Assembly (NCBI RefSeq): GCF_009724685.1
Contig: NZ_WMEF01000015.1
Location: 1 to 64,000 of the forward strand
From: Lysinibacillus cavernae
GTDB lineage: Bacteria; Bacillota; Bacilli; Bacillales_A; Planococcaceae
Direction: 5' to 3'
Length of the DNA stretch: 64,000 nucleotides
In this document: piece after piece, positions 7,797 to 16,963 of the stretch
Position numbering within the stretch: the first letter of the stretch is position 1
How the letters are laid out: every line of letters begins with the position of its first letter
Position numbers and translations under genes: made by a program
The notes under the pieces: generated by a model
The model's input: only the letters and a program-made list of their open reading frames with translations
Told to the model about the DNA's origin: nothing
The model's database searches: none

Positions 7797-8332
7797 TGCC
7801 GAATAAGTTAAAGCCCTCTCCATTGTCATATGAGCCTTTTAAAGATGGAACACTTGCTCTATACACGACAGATAGCTTAATGATCGTTCCCCAAAACCGC
7901 TATTTAGAACTGTTGCATATTGAAGAGTTATACAATACTATGCATACAGATTTAGATAAAAAGCAAGATGGTCTAGAACGAGAACGAAAAATGGTTAAAA
8001 AACAAAATGCGCAGCTTTCAGAAGAGATGCAAAAGTTGAAACAGCAAAATACGGTCCTTCTAAAAAAGGTAACAGAATTTAATTGCGTGGTAGAGGAGAT
8101 GAAGGTGCTCCGCCAACAAAATACGGAGCTGCTTATTGAGTTAAGTAAATACACAGCTATGTCAAGGGAGTCACTGACAGGTCCTCTGAAGTCGATGATT
8201 CGAGATATGCGTGAGCAAGGGGTTGGCATTAAAGAAATCCATATTCGCATCAAACGCCAAATCAATCCAGATATTAGCTATAATACAGTGCGCAAATACA
8301 TTTCCGAGCTAGAGTCCGAACAGAAAGGTTAA
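7796..8332 (+). CDS. Coiled-coil protein with C-terminal HTH, Fur-box controlled, unknown
   Basis: A 178-residue protein. Residues 1-45 are globular (PLSYEPFKDGTLALYTTDS). About 50-120 form a long Glu/Lys/Gln-rich coiled coil. The last 45 residues (SMIRDMREQGVGIKEIHIRI, then NTVRKYISELE) look like a resolvase-type helix-turn-helix that could bind DNA. The ATG 7796 is shared with the micro-ORF stop; the upstream in-frame ATG at 7769 has no RBS. No family name recognised. The Fur-like box upstream suggests expression under iron limitation. Confidence 0.65.
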   Translation: MPNKLKPSPLSYEPFKDGTLALYTTDSLMIVPQNRYLELLHIEELYNTMHTDLDKKQDGLERERKMVKKQNAQLSEEMQKLKQQNTVLLKKVTEFNCVVEEMKVLRQQNTELLIELSKYTAMSRESLTGPLKSMIRDMREQGVGIKEIHIRIKRQINPDISYNTVRKYISELESEQKG

Positions 8333-8461
8333 CGCCTATTACAAGAAGCTAGAAATTAGGCATTTACAGTTGCCACTCAAAGTCCTATAATGAGTCTATT
8401 CTTTAACTAGTTTAAGATTATAGGAGATCGTTTATCGATTTCAATAAGAGTAGGAGCGTAA

Positions 8462-9376
8462 GTGGCAATGTCAAATGAAAAAAAAGGGGTTTTGGCGGCG
8501 TTTTTAGCCTATGCCTTTTGGGGTGCCTTTCCTCTATATTGGAAACTACTTGAACATGTACCAAGCATGGAGATTTTATTATCACGTGTAATTTGGTCCT
8601 TTGTCTTTACGGTACTTGCTGTCATCGTATTTCGAATGCGTAAGGATCTTCTGGTAGACTTAAAATATTTATGGTCACATCAAAAGCATTTCTGGCAGCT
8701 TGCGGGTGCGTCCTTCGTTATTTCAATGAACTGGTATTTGTATATTTGGGCAGTAACACATAACCATTTAATTGAAACGAGCTTAGGGTACTATATTAAT
8801 CCACTATTGTCTGTTATTTTTGGCGTGATTTTCTTTAAAGAATCGCTAAGTCGTGCACAATGGTTAGCAACGGGAATTGCTTTTATCGCTGTGATTATTT
8901 TAACGATTAGTTATGGCTCTGTGCCATGGGTAGCATTATTAATCGCCTTGTCCTTCGCTATTTACGGTGTACTGAAAAAGAAAATTACACTAGATGCGAC
9001 AAGAGGGTTAGCAATCGAAACGTTATTGATTTTACCCTTTGCATTGGGCTATTATATTTATCTGTTTGCAACCCATCAAACTTCGTTTTTACATGTCGAT
9101 GTAAAAACAGATATCTTGATGATTTTCAGTGGGTTAGTAACTGCTGTGCCGCTTATCTTATTTGCGAAAGGCGCACAAAATATCCCATTGTATTTATTAG
9201 GCTTTATTCAATATGTTTCGCCAACGATTGTCTTAATTTTAGGCATCGTTCTGTACAAGGAGCCATTTAGTCAAGTAGAGCTCTTAGCATTCAGCATTAT
9301 TTGGGCCGCTTTACTACTATTTTCAGGTTCTAAAATCATTGAGACAAGAAAAGCCCATCATAAATCTGTGACATAA
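8462..9376 (+). CDS. rarD: EamA-family transporter RarD
   Basis: A 304-residue, ten-segment membrane protein of the drug/metabolite transporter superfamily. RarD hallmarks are present: AYAFWGAFPLYWKLLEHVP near the N-terminus, ISMNWYLYIWAVTHNHLIET in the middle and a terminal FIQYVSPTIVLILGIVLYKE segment. It is a chloramphenicol-sensitivity protein homolog in name only; the physiological substrate is unknown. AGGAG is 5 nt before a GTG (8462) and 11 nt before an ATG (8468), so either may be the start. It is a single-gene unit. Confidence 0.9.
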   Translation: MAMSNEKKGVLAAFLAYAFWGAFPLYWKLLEHVPSMEILLSRVIWSFVFTVLAVIVFRMRKDLLVDLKYLWSHQKHFWQLAGASFVISMNWYLYIWAVTHNHLIETSLGYYINPLLSVIFGVIFFKESLSRAQWLATGIAFIAVIILTISYGSVPWVALLIALSFAIYGVLKKKITLDATRGLAIETLLILPFALGYYIYLFATHQTSFLHVDVKTDILMIFSGLVTAVPLILFAKGAQNIPLYLLGFIQYVSPTIVLILGIVLYKEPFSQVELLAFSIIWAALLLFSGSKIIETRKAHHKSVT

Positions 9377-9408
9377 AAGACTTGTAGAATGTTCTACAAG
9401 TCTTTTTT
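9375..9408 (+). terminator. Terminator after rarD
   Basis: Near-perfect stem AAAAGACTTGTAGAA and complement with a very short loop, followed by TTTTTT. It begins at the stop codon of rarD. Confidence 0.88.
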
Positions 9409-9532
9409 CATGACTATCCCAAAAGTGGCTCCTCTTTTGTTTTACGGCGGCACCTTTACTTTTATGTCAGCATATAGTAAAATGATGTCAATAATTAGAT
9501 AACAATGATAATTTAATGTGAGGTGCTTGTTT

Positions 9533-9556
9533 GTGAGTGCGGTAGGTTCTAACTAG
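9533..9556 (+). CDS. Putative 7-residue leader peptide
   Basis: GTG at 9533 opens the reading frame MSAVGSN followed by TAG. GAGGTG, an excellent anti-SD match, ends 7 nt before it. Leader peptides of this size precede attenuators of antibiotic-responsive ribosome-protection genes in Bacillales and Listeria. Its sequence does not match any leader I recall. Confidence 0.4.
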   Translation: MSAVGSN

Positions 9557-9751
9557 GTAAAAATTGAATGAAATAAATGATGTGACGACTGGGGATAACT
9601 GTCATTACCATACCCCTTGTTTTGTCATGGATTTATTTCAAAAACCTATGTAGATACCTACTATACTTTAATTAAGCGTGGCGTACATGGATGAAACTTC
9701 AGTTAGATGAAGTTTAATTTGTGATGCATTTGCCAGTCGCCTTTTGAAGAT

Positions 9752-9783
9752 AAAGCTGTGGGGATCTCCCGCAGCTTTTTTTA
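9752..9783 (+). terminator. Terminator inside the mutS2-like leader
   Basis: Stem AAAGCTGTGGG (9752-9762) pairs with CCCGCAGCTTT (9768-9778), including one T-G wobble, and is followed by a T-run. It lies 80 nt before the coding start and is therefore suited to premature termination. Confidence 0.8.
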
Positions 9784-9862
9784 TGATTAATCATCATTGC
9801 TATCTAATATTGGGTAGGTGTCTTCATGCATGATAAAACATCAGAATGAGGAGCATGATCAA

Positions 9863-11767
9863 ATGAATAGTACTACTCTTGACAAATTACAATACCATGA
9901 ATTAAAGGATATCGTTAAATCCTACTGCGTTAGTGGATTAGGGAAACAACTTTTAGATAAATTAATGCCAAGTTCAAGCATAACAATTGTGAAAAATCGC
10001 TTAAATGAAACAACAGAAGCTCGTGCAATTTTAGATGCAGAGGGCCATGTCCCTTTTTTAGGTGTATCCAATATCGAACATATCATGACAAAGCTTGAAA
10101 AGGGCATGCTATTGGACCCAAGTGAGCTAGTAAGTATCTCTGACTTTTTACGAGGCTGTCGCAATATCAAAAAATTTATGTTGGATAAGGAATTTTTTGC
10201 GCCAGTCCTTTCATCTTACGCCAACTCAATGGCTGAATTTAAAAGCGTGGAAGAGGAAATTAATTTTGCGATAAAAGCCAATCGTGTAGATTCGGCTGCA
10301 AGTCGCGAATTAAAGCGAATTCGTCATCATATGGAAACGACAGAGGAAAAAATTAAAGAACGCTTAACGAAATTTTTGAATAACAGTGCGAACAAACTTT
10401 ACATTCAGGAATTCTTTATTAGTCAAAAGGACGATCGCTATACGATTCCAATTAAGGCTTCCTACAAAAATCATGTACAGGGCACAATAGTGGAGATTTC
10501 TGCAAAAGGGGCGACCGTTTTTATGGAGCCGAGTGTCGTTGCTAAATTAAATGTAGAGTTGGCAACCTTAAAGGCTGAGGAAGCGGTGGAGGAGTATCAG
10601 ATTTTAGCAACATTATCAGGACTATTAATGGAACATCTTCACGCCATTAACATTAATATGGAGTTGATTAGCCAATATGATATGGTCTTTGCTAAAGCTA
10701 AATTCAGTAGGCAAATAGGCGGCATGGAGCCACGTCTAAATGATTTTGGTTATATCAATTTAGTCAATGGTAAGCATCCGTTACTATCAGGAAATGCAGT
10801 GCCCCTTCAGTTTGCTATCGGTAAAGACTACCGTAGCTTAATTATTACTGGACCAAATGCTGGTGGGAAAACGGTCGTGTTGAAAACAATTGGCTTATTA
10901 ACGTTAGCAACGATGTCAGGCTTCCATATCGTAGCGGATGAGGGAACCGAGATGGCTGTATTCGATCATATCTTTGTCGATATTGGTGATAATCAAAGTA
11001 TAGAAAATGCGCTGAGTACGTTTTCATCCCATATGAAAAATCTCTCCGACATTATGAGAGCAGCTAATAATCATACACTCTTACTATTTGATGAAATCGG
11101 CAGTGGTACTGAGCCAAATGAAGGTGCAGCTCTGGCGATTGCGATTTTAGAAGAGTTCTATCAGATGGGCTGCATCACAGTTGCGACAACCCATTACGGC
11201 GAAATTAAACGATTTTCTGAGATGCACCCTGATTTTATGAATGCGGCAATGCGTTTTAATAGTGATACACTAGAGCCGCTTTATCAATTAATCATCGGCA
11301 CATCTGGAGAAAGTAATGCCCTATGGATTTCAAAAAAAATGAATGTCCGTGAAACAGTTTTACAAAGAGCAGAGGATTATATGAACAACAAAGATTATCA
11401 GTTGACACTCGTTCAAGACAGTAAAATTCGCAAACCTAAAGTAGAGAAAACGAACGTGGTAGCGACGTATACATTTACAAAAGGGGACCGTGTGAAATTA
11501 GTAGATTATGATGATGTGGGGCTTGTTTATAAAGAAATGAATCAGTTCCATAATGTTAGCGTGTATTGTAACGGGCAAATGCTAGAGGTGAATGTCAAAC
11601 GACTTGTACTAGAGTTACCAGCGACAGAATTATACCCTGAAGGATATGATTTGGAGACGTTGTTTGTGGACTATAAAGAGCGAAAGCTACAGCATGATAT
11701 CGAACGGGGGTCAAAAAAAGCGCTCCGTAAAATTCAAAAGGAAATGAAAAAAGATAAATTGAACTGA
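9863..11767 (+). CDS. Short MutS2-like ATPase lacking the Smr domain
   Basis: A 634-residue protein of the MutS2 branch. It has a helical lever/clamp region (about 1-320), then Walker A TGPNAGGKT, Walker B LLLFDEIGSGTEPNEGAA and a following TTHYGEIK switch, and a KOW-like region (KGDRVKLVDYDDVGLVY). Canonical MutS2 is about 780 residues and ends in a Smr nuclease domain; this one ends in a basic helix (KKALRKIQKEMKKDK) with no Smr. Start ATG 9863 follows GAGGAG by 9 nt; upstream ATGs have no site. MutS2 of B. subtilis splits collided ribosomes, so a ribosome-rescue or antibiotic-response role fits the attenuator-like leader, but this is inference. Confidence 0.85.
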   Translation: MNSTTLDKLQYHELKDIVKSYCVSGLGKQLLDKLMPSSSITIVKNRLNETTEARAILDAEGHVPFLGVSNIEHIMTKLEKGMLLDPSELVSISDFLRGCRNIKKFMLDKEFFAPVLSSYANSMAEFKSVEEEINFAIKANRVDSAASRELKRIRHHMETTEEKIKERLTKFLNNSANKLYIQEFFISQKDDRYTIPIKASYKNHVQGTIVEISAKGATVFMEPSVVAKLNVELATLKAEEAVEEYQILATLSGLLMEHLHAININMELISQYDMVFAKAKFSRQIGGMEPRLNDFGYINLVNGKHPLLSGNAVPLQFAIGKDYRSLIITGPNAGGKTVVLKTIGLLTLATMSGFHIVADEGTEMAVFDHIFVDIGDNQSIENALSTFSSHMKNLSDIMRAANNHTLLLFDEIGSGTEPNEGAALAIAILEEFYQMGCITVATTHYGEIKRFSEMHPDFMNAAMRFNSDTLEPLYQLIIGTSGESNALWISKKMNVRETVLQRAEDYMNNKDYQLTLVQDSKIRKPKVEKTNVVATYTFTKGDRVKLVDYDDVGLVYKEMNQFHNVSVYCNGQMLEVNVKRLVLELPATELYPEGYDLETLFVDYKERKLQHDIERGSKKALRKIQKEMKKDKLN

Positions 11768-11787
11768 AGATTAAGCAAATAAGTATG

Positions 11788-11941
11788 AGAGGCTGGGACA
11801 AAAGGAAAAAATGTTAGACCGAAATGCAATCGGTCTAACATTTTTTTGATTTAGAAAGGAATTATATATTCATTTAAGCAAAAAAAAGTTATTATCTATT
11901 TCCGCTATTTTTCAAAATAATTGAGTTTTGTCCCAGCCTCT
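11788..11941. mobile_element. 154-bp terminal-inverted-repeat intergenic element (MITE-like)
   Basis: Perfect 16-bp terminal inverted repeats, AGAGGCTGGGACAAAA and its complement, bound a 154-bp AT-rich segment. Inside is a perfect hairpin (ATGTTAGACCG, loop, CGGTCTAACAT, then seven T) that can terminate transcription of the MutS2-like gene. Sequences with the AGAGGCTGGGACAAAA end occur widely between genes in Firmicutes (established knowledge, recalled). There is no coding capacity, so it would need a transposase supplied in trans or act as an RNA element. Confidence 0.75.
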
Positions 11942-12099
11942 TAGTATGCTTATATTATTAATATCCTGGGGCTCATAAACCGAATTTAGAGTAAGAAAAA
12001 CTTAATTTTAGTGTTGTAGTATCTCTTCAATACGCTATGCTATCCATTGGATTTTTTTAAGATGAGTTCGATTTGCACCGAACTCATTATTTTTTATTC

Positions 12100-13347
12100 T
12101 TAAACAGAATTAATCTGTGCTTTTATCGTAAAATAGGTTTCCTCGATTTTTCGTTTGTAAGGTAAATCGACTAATTCCTGTGAATCCAGATAGGCCATTT
12201 TGGCAATTTCATAAGCTGTTGTTAACTCACCGAAATGTGCATAGCAAAGGGCTTTATAGGAAAAGCATTCATTTAAGCCCAAAATATCATATGGGTGGAT
12301 GACGAAAATAGGTGTTGCTTGGAAATGCTCAAATGCAGCCCTCGCTTCCTCATAACGACCGAGTAAATATAAGGACTTTCCTTTTTCCGCATAATAATAG
12401 TTTGAATCCAAAATTTCTAAATCCTCATGCTTGAGCTCATTAAAGCTCTCAATTTCTATTAACGCCTGCTCATAATTAAACATGTAATTATTATAATAAT
12501 GTGCCCGTAAAATATAGATTAAAGCATCTACTAGTGCGCGTTCGGCAAATGCCCGATATTGCTCCAGCTTCATAAACATATGCTCTGTTTGTTCAAAGTC
12601 ATGGTCAATCATCGCGCAATAAGCACCAATACGATACATATCATCAATTTGATAGAACAGTTGGTTTTTATGAGCATTCGTAATGGTTTCGTTTATTAAT
12701 TTTTTTCCTTCTTCATGTTCTCCGATGGCAAGCTGTAAAATGCTTGTATAATAAGCCATTAATAAAGCATCACGAGAATCAAACTGATAATCCTCTTGTT
12801 CAATCATTTCTTGTGCCTGTAAAATACAGGCATAGGCCAAGTCATATTGACGTTTTTCCGCCAATATGTTCATTTGAATGATGAATGTTTTAAACCAATG
12901 GCTAAGTAAATTAATTTCCTTAAAAATAGTGCGGGCTTGCAGGAGGGATGTTTCCCATGAAGCTAATCCTACTTCATACTGTGTGACAGCATATATATAC
13001 AATAAACGGCCTGCTTCGTAGCTATCAGGAAGGCCCTCTACTGATGGTTTTATCAAATCAACAATTTCTTGATGACGAACTATATCTCCCCATTTTACCT
13101 CTGCAAATAAAATTTCAACCTGCTCTAAAAGTGAACGAATGGATGAAGGTGTTACTTCTTCGAGTAATTCACTAGCCTTGACACCTAACCGTTCAGCAAT
13201 ATAGTCAAGGCTTTCCATAGAGGGCTTGGCCTTTTCATTTTCTATTTGACTTAGCATTCCTTTTGTTAGACGATCACCGGCAAGCGCCTCTAATGTTAAT
13301 TTTTGTTCTTTCCTTAATTTACGAATTCGTGCGCCTAGAGAGTTCAC
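12100..13347 (-). CDS. XRE-type HTH regulator with TPR domain (Rgg/PlcR-like architecture)
   Basis: A 415-residue regulator. Residues 1-65 are an XRE helix-turn-helix (IRKLRKEQKLTLEALAG, then LTKGMLSQIENEKAKPSMES). The rest is an array of helical tetratricopeptide-like repeats, as in peptide-responsive or metabolite-responsive RNPP/Rgg-type proteins. It is divergent from an MFS exporter; the two 17-bp GTTTAAT-N3-ATTAAAC palindromes between them are its likely binding sites. One palindrome overlaps the TATAAT of its own promoter (TTTCAC-16-TATAAT on the minus strand), so autorepression is likely. No signalling peptide gene is visible next to it. RBS AAAGGAGG lies upstream of the ATG. Confidence 0.85.
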   Translation of the reverse strand: MNSLGARIRKLRKEQKLTLEALAGDRLTKGMLSQIENEKAKPSMESLDYIAERLGVKASELLEEVTPSSIRSLLEQVEILFAEVKWGDIVRHQEIVDLIKPSVEGLPDSYEAGRLLYIYAVTQYEVGLASWETSLLQARTIFKEINLLSHWFKTFIIQMNILAEKRQYDLAYACILQAQEMIEQEDYQFDSRDALLMAYYTSILQLAIGEHEEGKKLINETITNAHKNQLFYQIDDMYRIGAYCAMIDHDFEQTEHMFMKLEQYRAFAERALVDALIYILRAHYYNNYMFNYEQALIEIESFNELKHEDLEILDSNYYYAEKGKSLYLLGRYEEARAAFEHFQATPIFVIHPYDILGLNECFSYKALCYAHFGELTTAYEIAKMAYLDSQELVDLPYKRKIEETYFTIKAQINSV

Positions 13348-13363
13348 TGCCTCGCCTCCTTTT

Positions 13364-13380
13364 GTTTAATTATATTAAAC
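13364..13380. promoter_or_regulatory. 17-bp palindromic operator, copy 1
   Basis: GTTTAAT-TAT-ATTAAAC, a perfect 7-3-7 inverted repeat. It contains the TATAAT -10 of the minus-strand regulator promoter. An identical half-site arrangement occurs 55 bp away. Confidence 0.75.
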
Positions 13381-13418
13381 TTTTTGTTGCGTGAAAAGAG
13401 GGAGCTATGGTATATTTT

Positions 13419-13435
13419 GTTTAATAGTATTAAAC
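13419..13435. promoter_or_regulatory. 17-bp palindromic operator, copy 2
   Basis: GTTTAAT-AGT-ATTAAAC, with the same 7-bp arms as copy 1. It lies 36 nt before the MFS start codon, just after a TATATT sequence, and so is placed to control the exporter. Confidence 0.75.
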
Positions 13436-13470
13436 TTTTTAATCTAATTAAAAAACGAAGGGGTTTTAGG

Positions 13471-14766
13471 ATGAATGAAGCGGAGAAATTAAAAAAGGCG
13501 TCCTATCATTTATGGACGTTTACAGCGAGTAAAATGATTGCCATGTTAGGAGCAAATGTGATGGCGTTTGGTTTCAGCTTGTATATTTTAGCCATGACTG
13601 GTTCGGCCATGAGCTTTGCAACGAATATGATTTGTTCTGTGTTGCCACGTGCCCTTGTAGCACCTTTAGCAGGTTATGTTGCGGATAATTTTCCGAAAAA
13701 ACGAACAATTCTACTAGCACAGGCAGGGACCATTTTGACAGTTGGGGGCTTACTGTTATATACAGAAACGGTAGGGATGTCAGTTTATGCTATTTACATA
13801 GCTACAGTTTTTAATACAATCTGTTCAGCATTTTCTGGGGTAACGTTTTCATCCGCAATTGCCACGCTTGTTAATCCAGAGTGTTTACAGCGTGCTATGT
13901 CCTTTAATCAAATGTCCATGTCAGTGGCTGCGATTGGGGGACCAGTCATTGGAGGTATGATGTACGGATTTTTCAACATGGATGTATTTTTGATGGTCAA
14001 TATAGTGGCCTATGCCATTGCCTTTTGTTTAGAGGCAACAATGGATTTTAACCTCTATAGTACAAGAGGGGAAGATGTGAAGAAAGAAAAGGTGTGGGAA
14101 GGACTTAAAAATGGTTTCCATTATATAAAGCAACGAAAGGTCATCAAAACCATTATGTGGGTCGCCTTATGGATTAACTTATTCTTTTCAGCCATCGCTG
14201 TTGGAGGAACGTACATTATCTTTGAATTGCTGAAAGTAAAATCCACGCATTTTGGTTTTATTCAGGCTTCAGGAGCAACAGGTATGCTTATAGCTTCCAT
14301 TTATTTTGCGACTAGACCAGAAGTGAAGGTGCCATTACGTTTCTCGAAAATTAGCTTATTGCTATTGTCAGGAAGTGTGGCCTTAGCCGTCATTCCATTA
14401 GTCACAGATTTATCTTATGTAGCCATCGTCTTCTTTTATCTAATCATCTATTTTATTTTCGCCATTTTCGAAATGGGAATTAATATGCCAATTGGAGTGT
14501 ATATGCAAAAAATCATTTCAGAAGAGTATCGTGGGCGTGTCTTTGGACTAATGGAAACGATGGCTATGTCCATGATGCCAATTGGTATGGTGGTCTATGG
14601 TATGTTATATGATACATTACCTGCAACGGTTATTTTGCCAGTAACAAGCGTGATTATTATTATACTTTCTTTAGTATTGCTACGTCCAACCATTTTAAGA
14701 GAAGCACATCCAGAGTATTATAATAAAGAAGTTCTGACAGAAAGTGTTCCTAATTCAACAACATAA
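13471..14766 (+). CDS. MFS transporter
   Basis: A 431-residue, twelve-segment major facilitator protein of the drug-exporter type. It has the conserved loop 2-3 pattern (LAGYVADNFPKKRTILLAQ) and a corresponding RGRVFGLMETMAMS segment in the second half. Start ATG 13471 is 7 nt after AAGGGG; a longer frame upstream would run through the operator and is rejected. It is divergent from the XRE-TPR regulator and probably controlled by it. Substrate unknown. Confidence 0.88.
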   Translation: MNEAEKLKKASYHLWTFTASKMIAMLGANVMAFGFSLYILAMTGSAMSFATNMICSVLPRALVAPLAGYVADNFPKKRTILLAQAGTILTVGGLLLYTETVGMSVYAIYIATVFNTICSAFSGVTFSSAIATLVNPECLQRAMSFNQMSMSVAAIGGPVIGGMMYGFFNMDVFLMVNIVAYAIAFCLEATMDFNLYSTRGEDVKKEKVWEGLKNGFHYIKQRKVIKTIMWVALWINLFFSAIAVGGTYIIFELLKVKSTHFGFIQASGATGMLIASIYFATRPEVKVPLRFSKISLLLLSGSVALAVIPLVTDLSYVAIVFFYLIIYFIFAIFEMGINMPIGVYMQKIISEEYRGRVFGLMETMAMSMMPIGMVVYGMLYDTLPATVILPVTSVIIIILSLVLLRPTILREAHPEYYNKEVLTESVPNSTT

Positions 14767-14806
14767 ACAACGGGCATGCATTCATTTGCATGCCTATTGT
14801 TGTTTT
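14766..14806. terminator. Bidirectional terminator between MFS gene and lutC
   Basis: Nested inverted repeat: ACAAC outside GGCATGCA, loop, TGCATGCC, then GTTGT, with T or A runs on both sides. It lies exactly between two convergent stop codons. Confidence 0.75.
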
Positions 14807-15521
14807 ATCTGTCCTCAATCACAATATACGTTGCTTGAATAGGGCCATGTACGCCGACGATTAGAATCATTTCGATATCTGCTGAATTACTTGGACCAGT
14901 AATAAAATTAATGCAGGAGGCAATTTTCTCACCACGGCGGATTTTTTCACTAATCCAACGTGCTGCTTGTGTCATGCGAGGAACAATCGTACTTTTAGGA
15001 ATTAAAATAATCGATTTTTCTGGTAAGAAACTAATACTTCTGCCTTTATCCTTGCTACTAAAGAGCACTGCAGTACCCGATTCGGCTAATGTTATTTCAC
15101 TTATGGTAATACCGATATTTGCCTTCTCAGCTTGTCGAATATTTTCCTCCTGTTGCTGTGCATTCCATTCATAGAGTTCAATATTAGTTTGTGGCCAGTG
15201 TTCAGTCATTAATTGAGATAGTCCATAATCTTTAAACCGTTCGTCCTTCCATGTTATGACGGACTTACCACCATAATTGTCTACAACGGATTGTAAATCT
15301 TGTGAAAGCTTTGCAGTATCGGAAATGACAATATGAGTATGAATGTTGGCACATTGCTTCTTTAAAACCGCAACTAATTCCTCCTTTGTCGCATCTTTTA
15401 GAACACGATCTTGTGGTTGATATTGCCAAGTTGGGCGAGGAAGCTCTGTTTTAGGTGAACGTCCGAGCTGCTTCGCTATGTTTAATAAAAAAGTCTCTCG
15501 ATGTTGAATCCTACCAGTCAT
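14805..15521 (-). CDS. lutC: Lactate utilization protein C (LUD domain)
   Basis: A 238-residue LUD-domain protein, third gene of lutABC. LutC is a subunit of the iron-sulfur L-lactate oxidase system that turns L-lactate into pyruvate. Family marks include the GIT-type segment [20 protein letters not shown] and [20 protein letters not shown] near the C-terminus. Start ATG 15521 overlaps the lutB stop (ATGA), with AAAGGAGG 9 nt before it; a longer frame is rejected for that reason. Confidence 0.95.
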   Translation of the reverse strand: MTGRIQHRETFLLNIAKQLGRSPKTELPRPTWQYQPQDRVLKDATKEELVAVLKKQCANIHTHIVISDTAKLSQDLQSVVDNYGGKSVITWKDERFKDYGLSQLMTEHWPQTNIELYEWNAQQQEENIRQAEKANIGITISEITLAESGTAVLFSSKDKGRSISFLPEKSIILIPKSTIVPRMTQAARWISEKIRRGEKIASCINFITGPSNSADIEMILIVGVHGPIQATYIVIEDR

Positions 15522-16948
15522 TTGTGGTCGCCTCCTTTTGTACGGTGCTTCATCCAATCTCTAAAGTTGTCTTTATTGGGTGCAGGAAAATCTCTTGCTT
15601 CAGTCCAGGCTTTTAATGGACCAGGACCGTTCGAAATTGTGTTGTCCTTCGTAAAAGGAGACATTACTGGTGTCGCCATTTTTGTCGCCATTTTATACAG
15701 AGTGGGGGAGGAAGCCCCTAAACCAAATGCCTTCATTAATAGCTTTTCAGAAACGGGTGCTTTGCCTTCGTTTTCTACAATGACTTGACGATGTCGATGA
15801 ATCAGCTGATGTAAAGGGATTTTGACAGGGCAAGCATCCGTACAGGCACCACACAATGTAGAGGCATATGGAAGTTCTTTAAAATCATCATAGCCACCTA
15901 ATAATGGGGAGAGAACAACACCGACAGGACCTGAGTAAATAGAGCCATACGTATGCCCGCCAACATGACGATATACAGGACAAGCATTGACACAAGCAGC
16001 ACAGCGAATGCATTGTAAAATAGGCTGGAATTCACTCCCTAAAATAGCAGAACGTCCATTATCAACAATGACTAAGTGGAATTCCTCTGGCCCATCCGTA
16101 TCACCCTCGTCTTTAATTCCAGTTAACGTTGTAATATAGCTTGTTAGTTTTTGACCGACAGCACTTCTTGTTAATAAACTAACAAGGACCTCCATTTCTT
16201 CAAATGTAGGGACGATCCTTTCCATCCCCATGACCGTAATTTGCGTTTTCGGTAGAGCTGTGACTAAATCCGCATTTCCTTCATTCGTTACGAGTGTGAT
16301 CGAACCGCTTTCTGCAATGGCAAAGTTACAGCCTGTAATACCAATTTCGGCTGTTAAATAGTCATTCCGTAATTTTTCACGAACATAAAGAGCAAGTTCC
16401 TCTGGCTTTTCTGTTTGATCGTAGCCTTGTTTTTCTTTAAAAACATCACGGATTTGCTCTTTATTTTTATGCAAGGCTGGGGCAACGATATGGGATGGGG
16501 GTTCGTGATCAGCGACCTGCAAAATGTATTCACCTAAATCTGTTTCAATTACCTCACAACCAAGTTCCTCTAAAGCCACATTTAAGTTAATTTCCTCTGT
16601 AACCATCGATTTGGACTTCACAATTTTCGCAGCATCTTTCTTTTTTGCAATGCTTTGAATGTAATCGGTTGCTTCTTGTGCAGTTTGGGCAAAGAAAACA
16701 TGTCCGCCTCTTTTTGAAACATTTTCACTTAATTGATATAAGTAATAATCAAGGTTTTCTAACACGTGCTTGCGAATTTCTTCCCCATGTGCACGCCATT
16801 CTTCCCAATGTCCCAGTTCTTCTGCTTGTTGAAGTCGACGTGTTTGAAAACGTTCTTGGGCACTTGAAACAGCACTACGCATGAATTGATTTTCTAGCTC
16901 TTTCGTTACACGATGATGAAAACGATCATCACTTGTTTTCATAGCCAT
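15518..16948 (-). CDS. lutB: Lactate utilization iron-sulfur protein B
   Basis: A 476-residue protein with an N-terminal LUD domain (about 60-300) and two C-terminal 4Fe-4S motifs: [12 protein letters not shown] and CGACTDACP, followed by a DUF3390-like tail. With LutA and LutC it forms the L-lactate oxidation complex. It lies between lutA (15 nt intergenic) and lutC (4-nt overlap). AGGGGG is 8 nt before the ATG. Confidence 0.96.
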   Translation of the reverse strand: MAMKTSDDRFHHRVTKELENQFMRSAVSSAQERFQTRRLQQAEELGHWEEWRAHGEEIRKHVLENLDYYLYQLSENVSKRGGHVFFAQTAQEATDYIQSIAKKKDAAKIVKSKSMVTEEINLNVALEELGCEVIETDLGEYILQVADHEPPSHIVAPALHKNKEQIRDVFKEKQGYDQTEKPEELALYVREKLRNDYLTAEIGITGCNFAIAESGSITLVTNEGNADLVTALPKTQITVMGMERIVPTFEEMEVLVSLLTRSAVGQKLTSYITTLTGIKDEGDTDGPEEFHLVIVDNGRSAILGSEFQPILQCIRCAACVNACPVYRHVGGHTYGSIYSGPVGVVLSPLLGGYDDFKELPYASTLCGACTDACPVKIPLHQLIHRHRQVIVENEGKAPVSEKLLMKAFGLGASSPTLYKMATKMATPVMSPFTKDNTISNGPGPLKAWTEARDFPAPNKDNFRDWMKHRTKGGDHK

Positions 16949-16963
16949 TGTTGTTTCCCCCTC

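Larger units (their letters stand above)
9519..9783 (+). promoter_or_regulatory. Candidate leader-peptide attenuator upstream of mutS2-like gene
   Basis: A leader of about 260 nt between rarD and the MutS2-like gene. It starts near a weak promoter (ATGTCA-16-GATAAT, 9485-9512). It holds a 7-codon reading frame with an excellent SD, a region with two mutually exclusive pairings (CGACTGG 9586-9592 with CCAGTCG 9733-9739; or GGGG 9591-9594 with CCCC 9613-9616), a hairpin AAACTTC/GAAGTTT (9694-9715) and a strong terminator at 9752-9783. There is no obvious second promoter between the terminator and the gene, so conditional readthrough is the simplest reading. A separate non-coding RNA is the alternative. 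Confidence 0.5.

Noticed and set aside
9519-9783. 6S RNA or a known metabolite riboswitch
   Set aside because: I could not match the sequence to conserved cores of classes I know; the leader-peptide attenuator explains the SD, ORF and terminator better.
9863-11767. Calling this gene mutS or full-length mutS2
   Set aside because: Too short (634 residues), no Smr domain and no MutS mismatch-recognition domain; only the MutS2-type lever and ATPase are visible.
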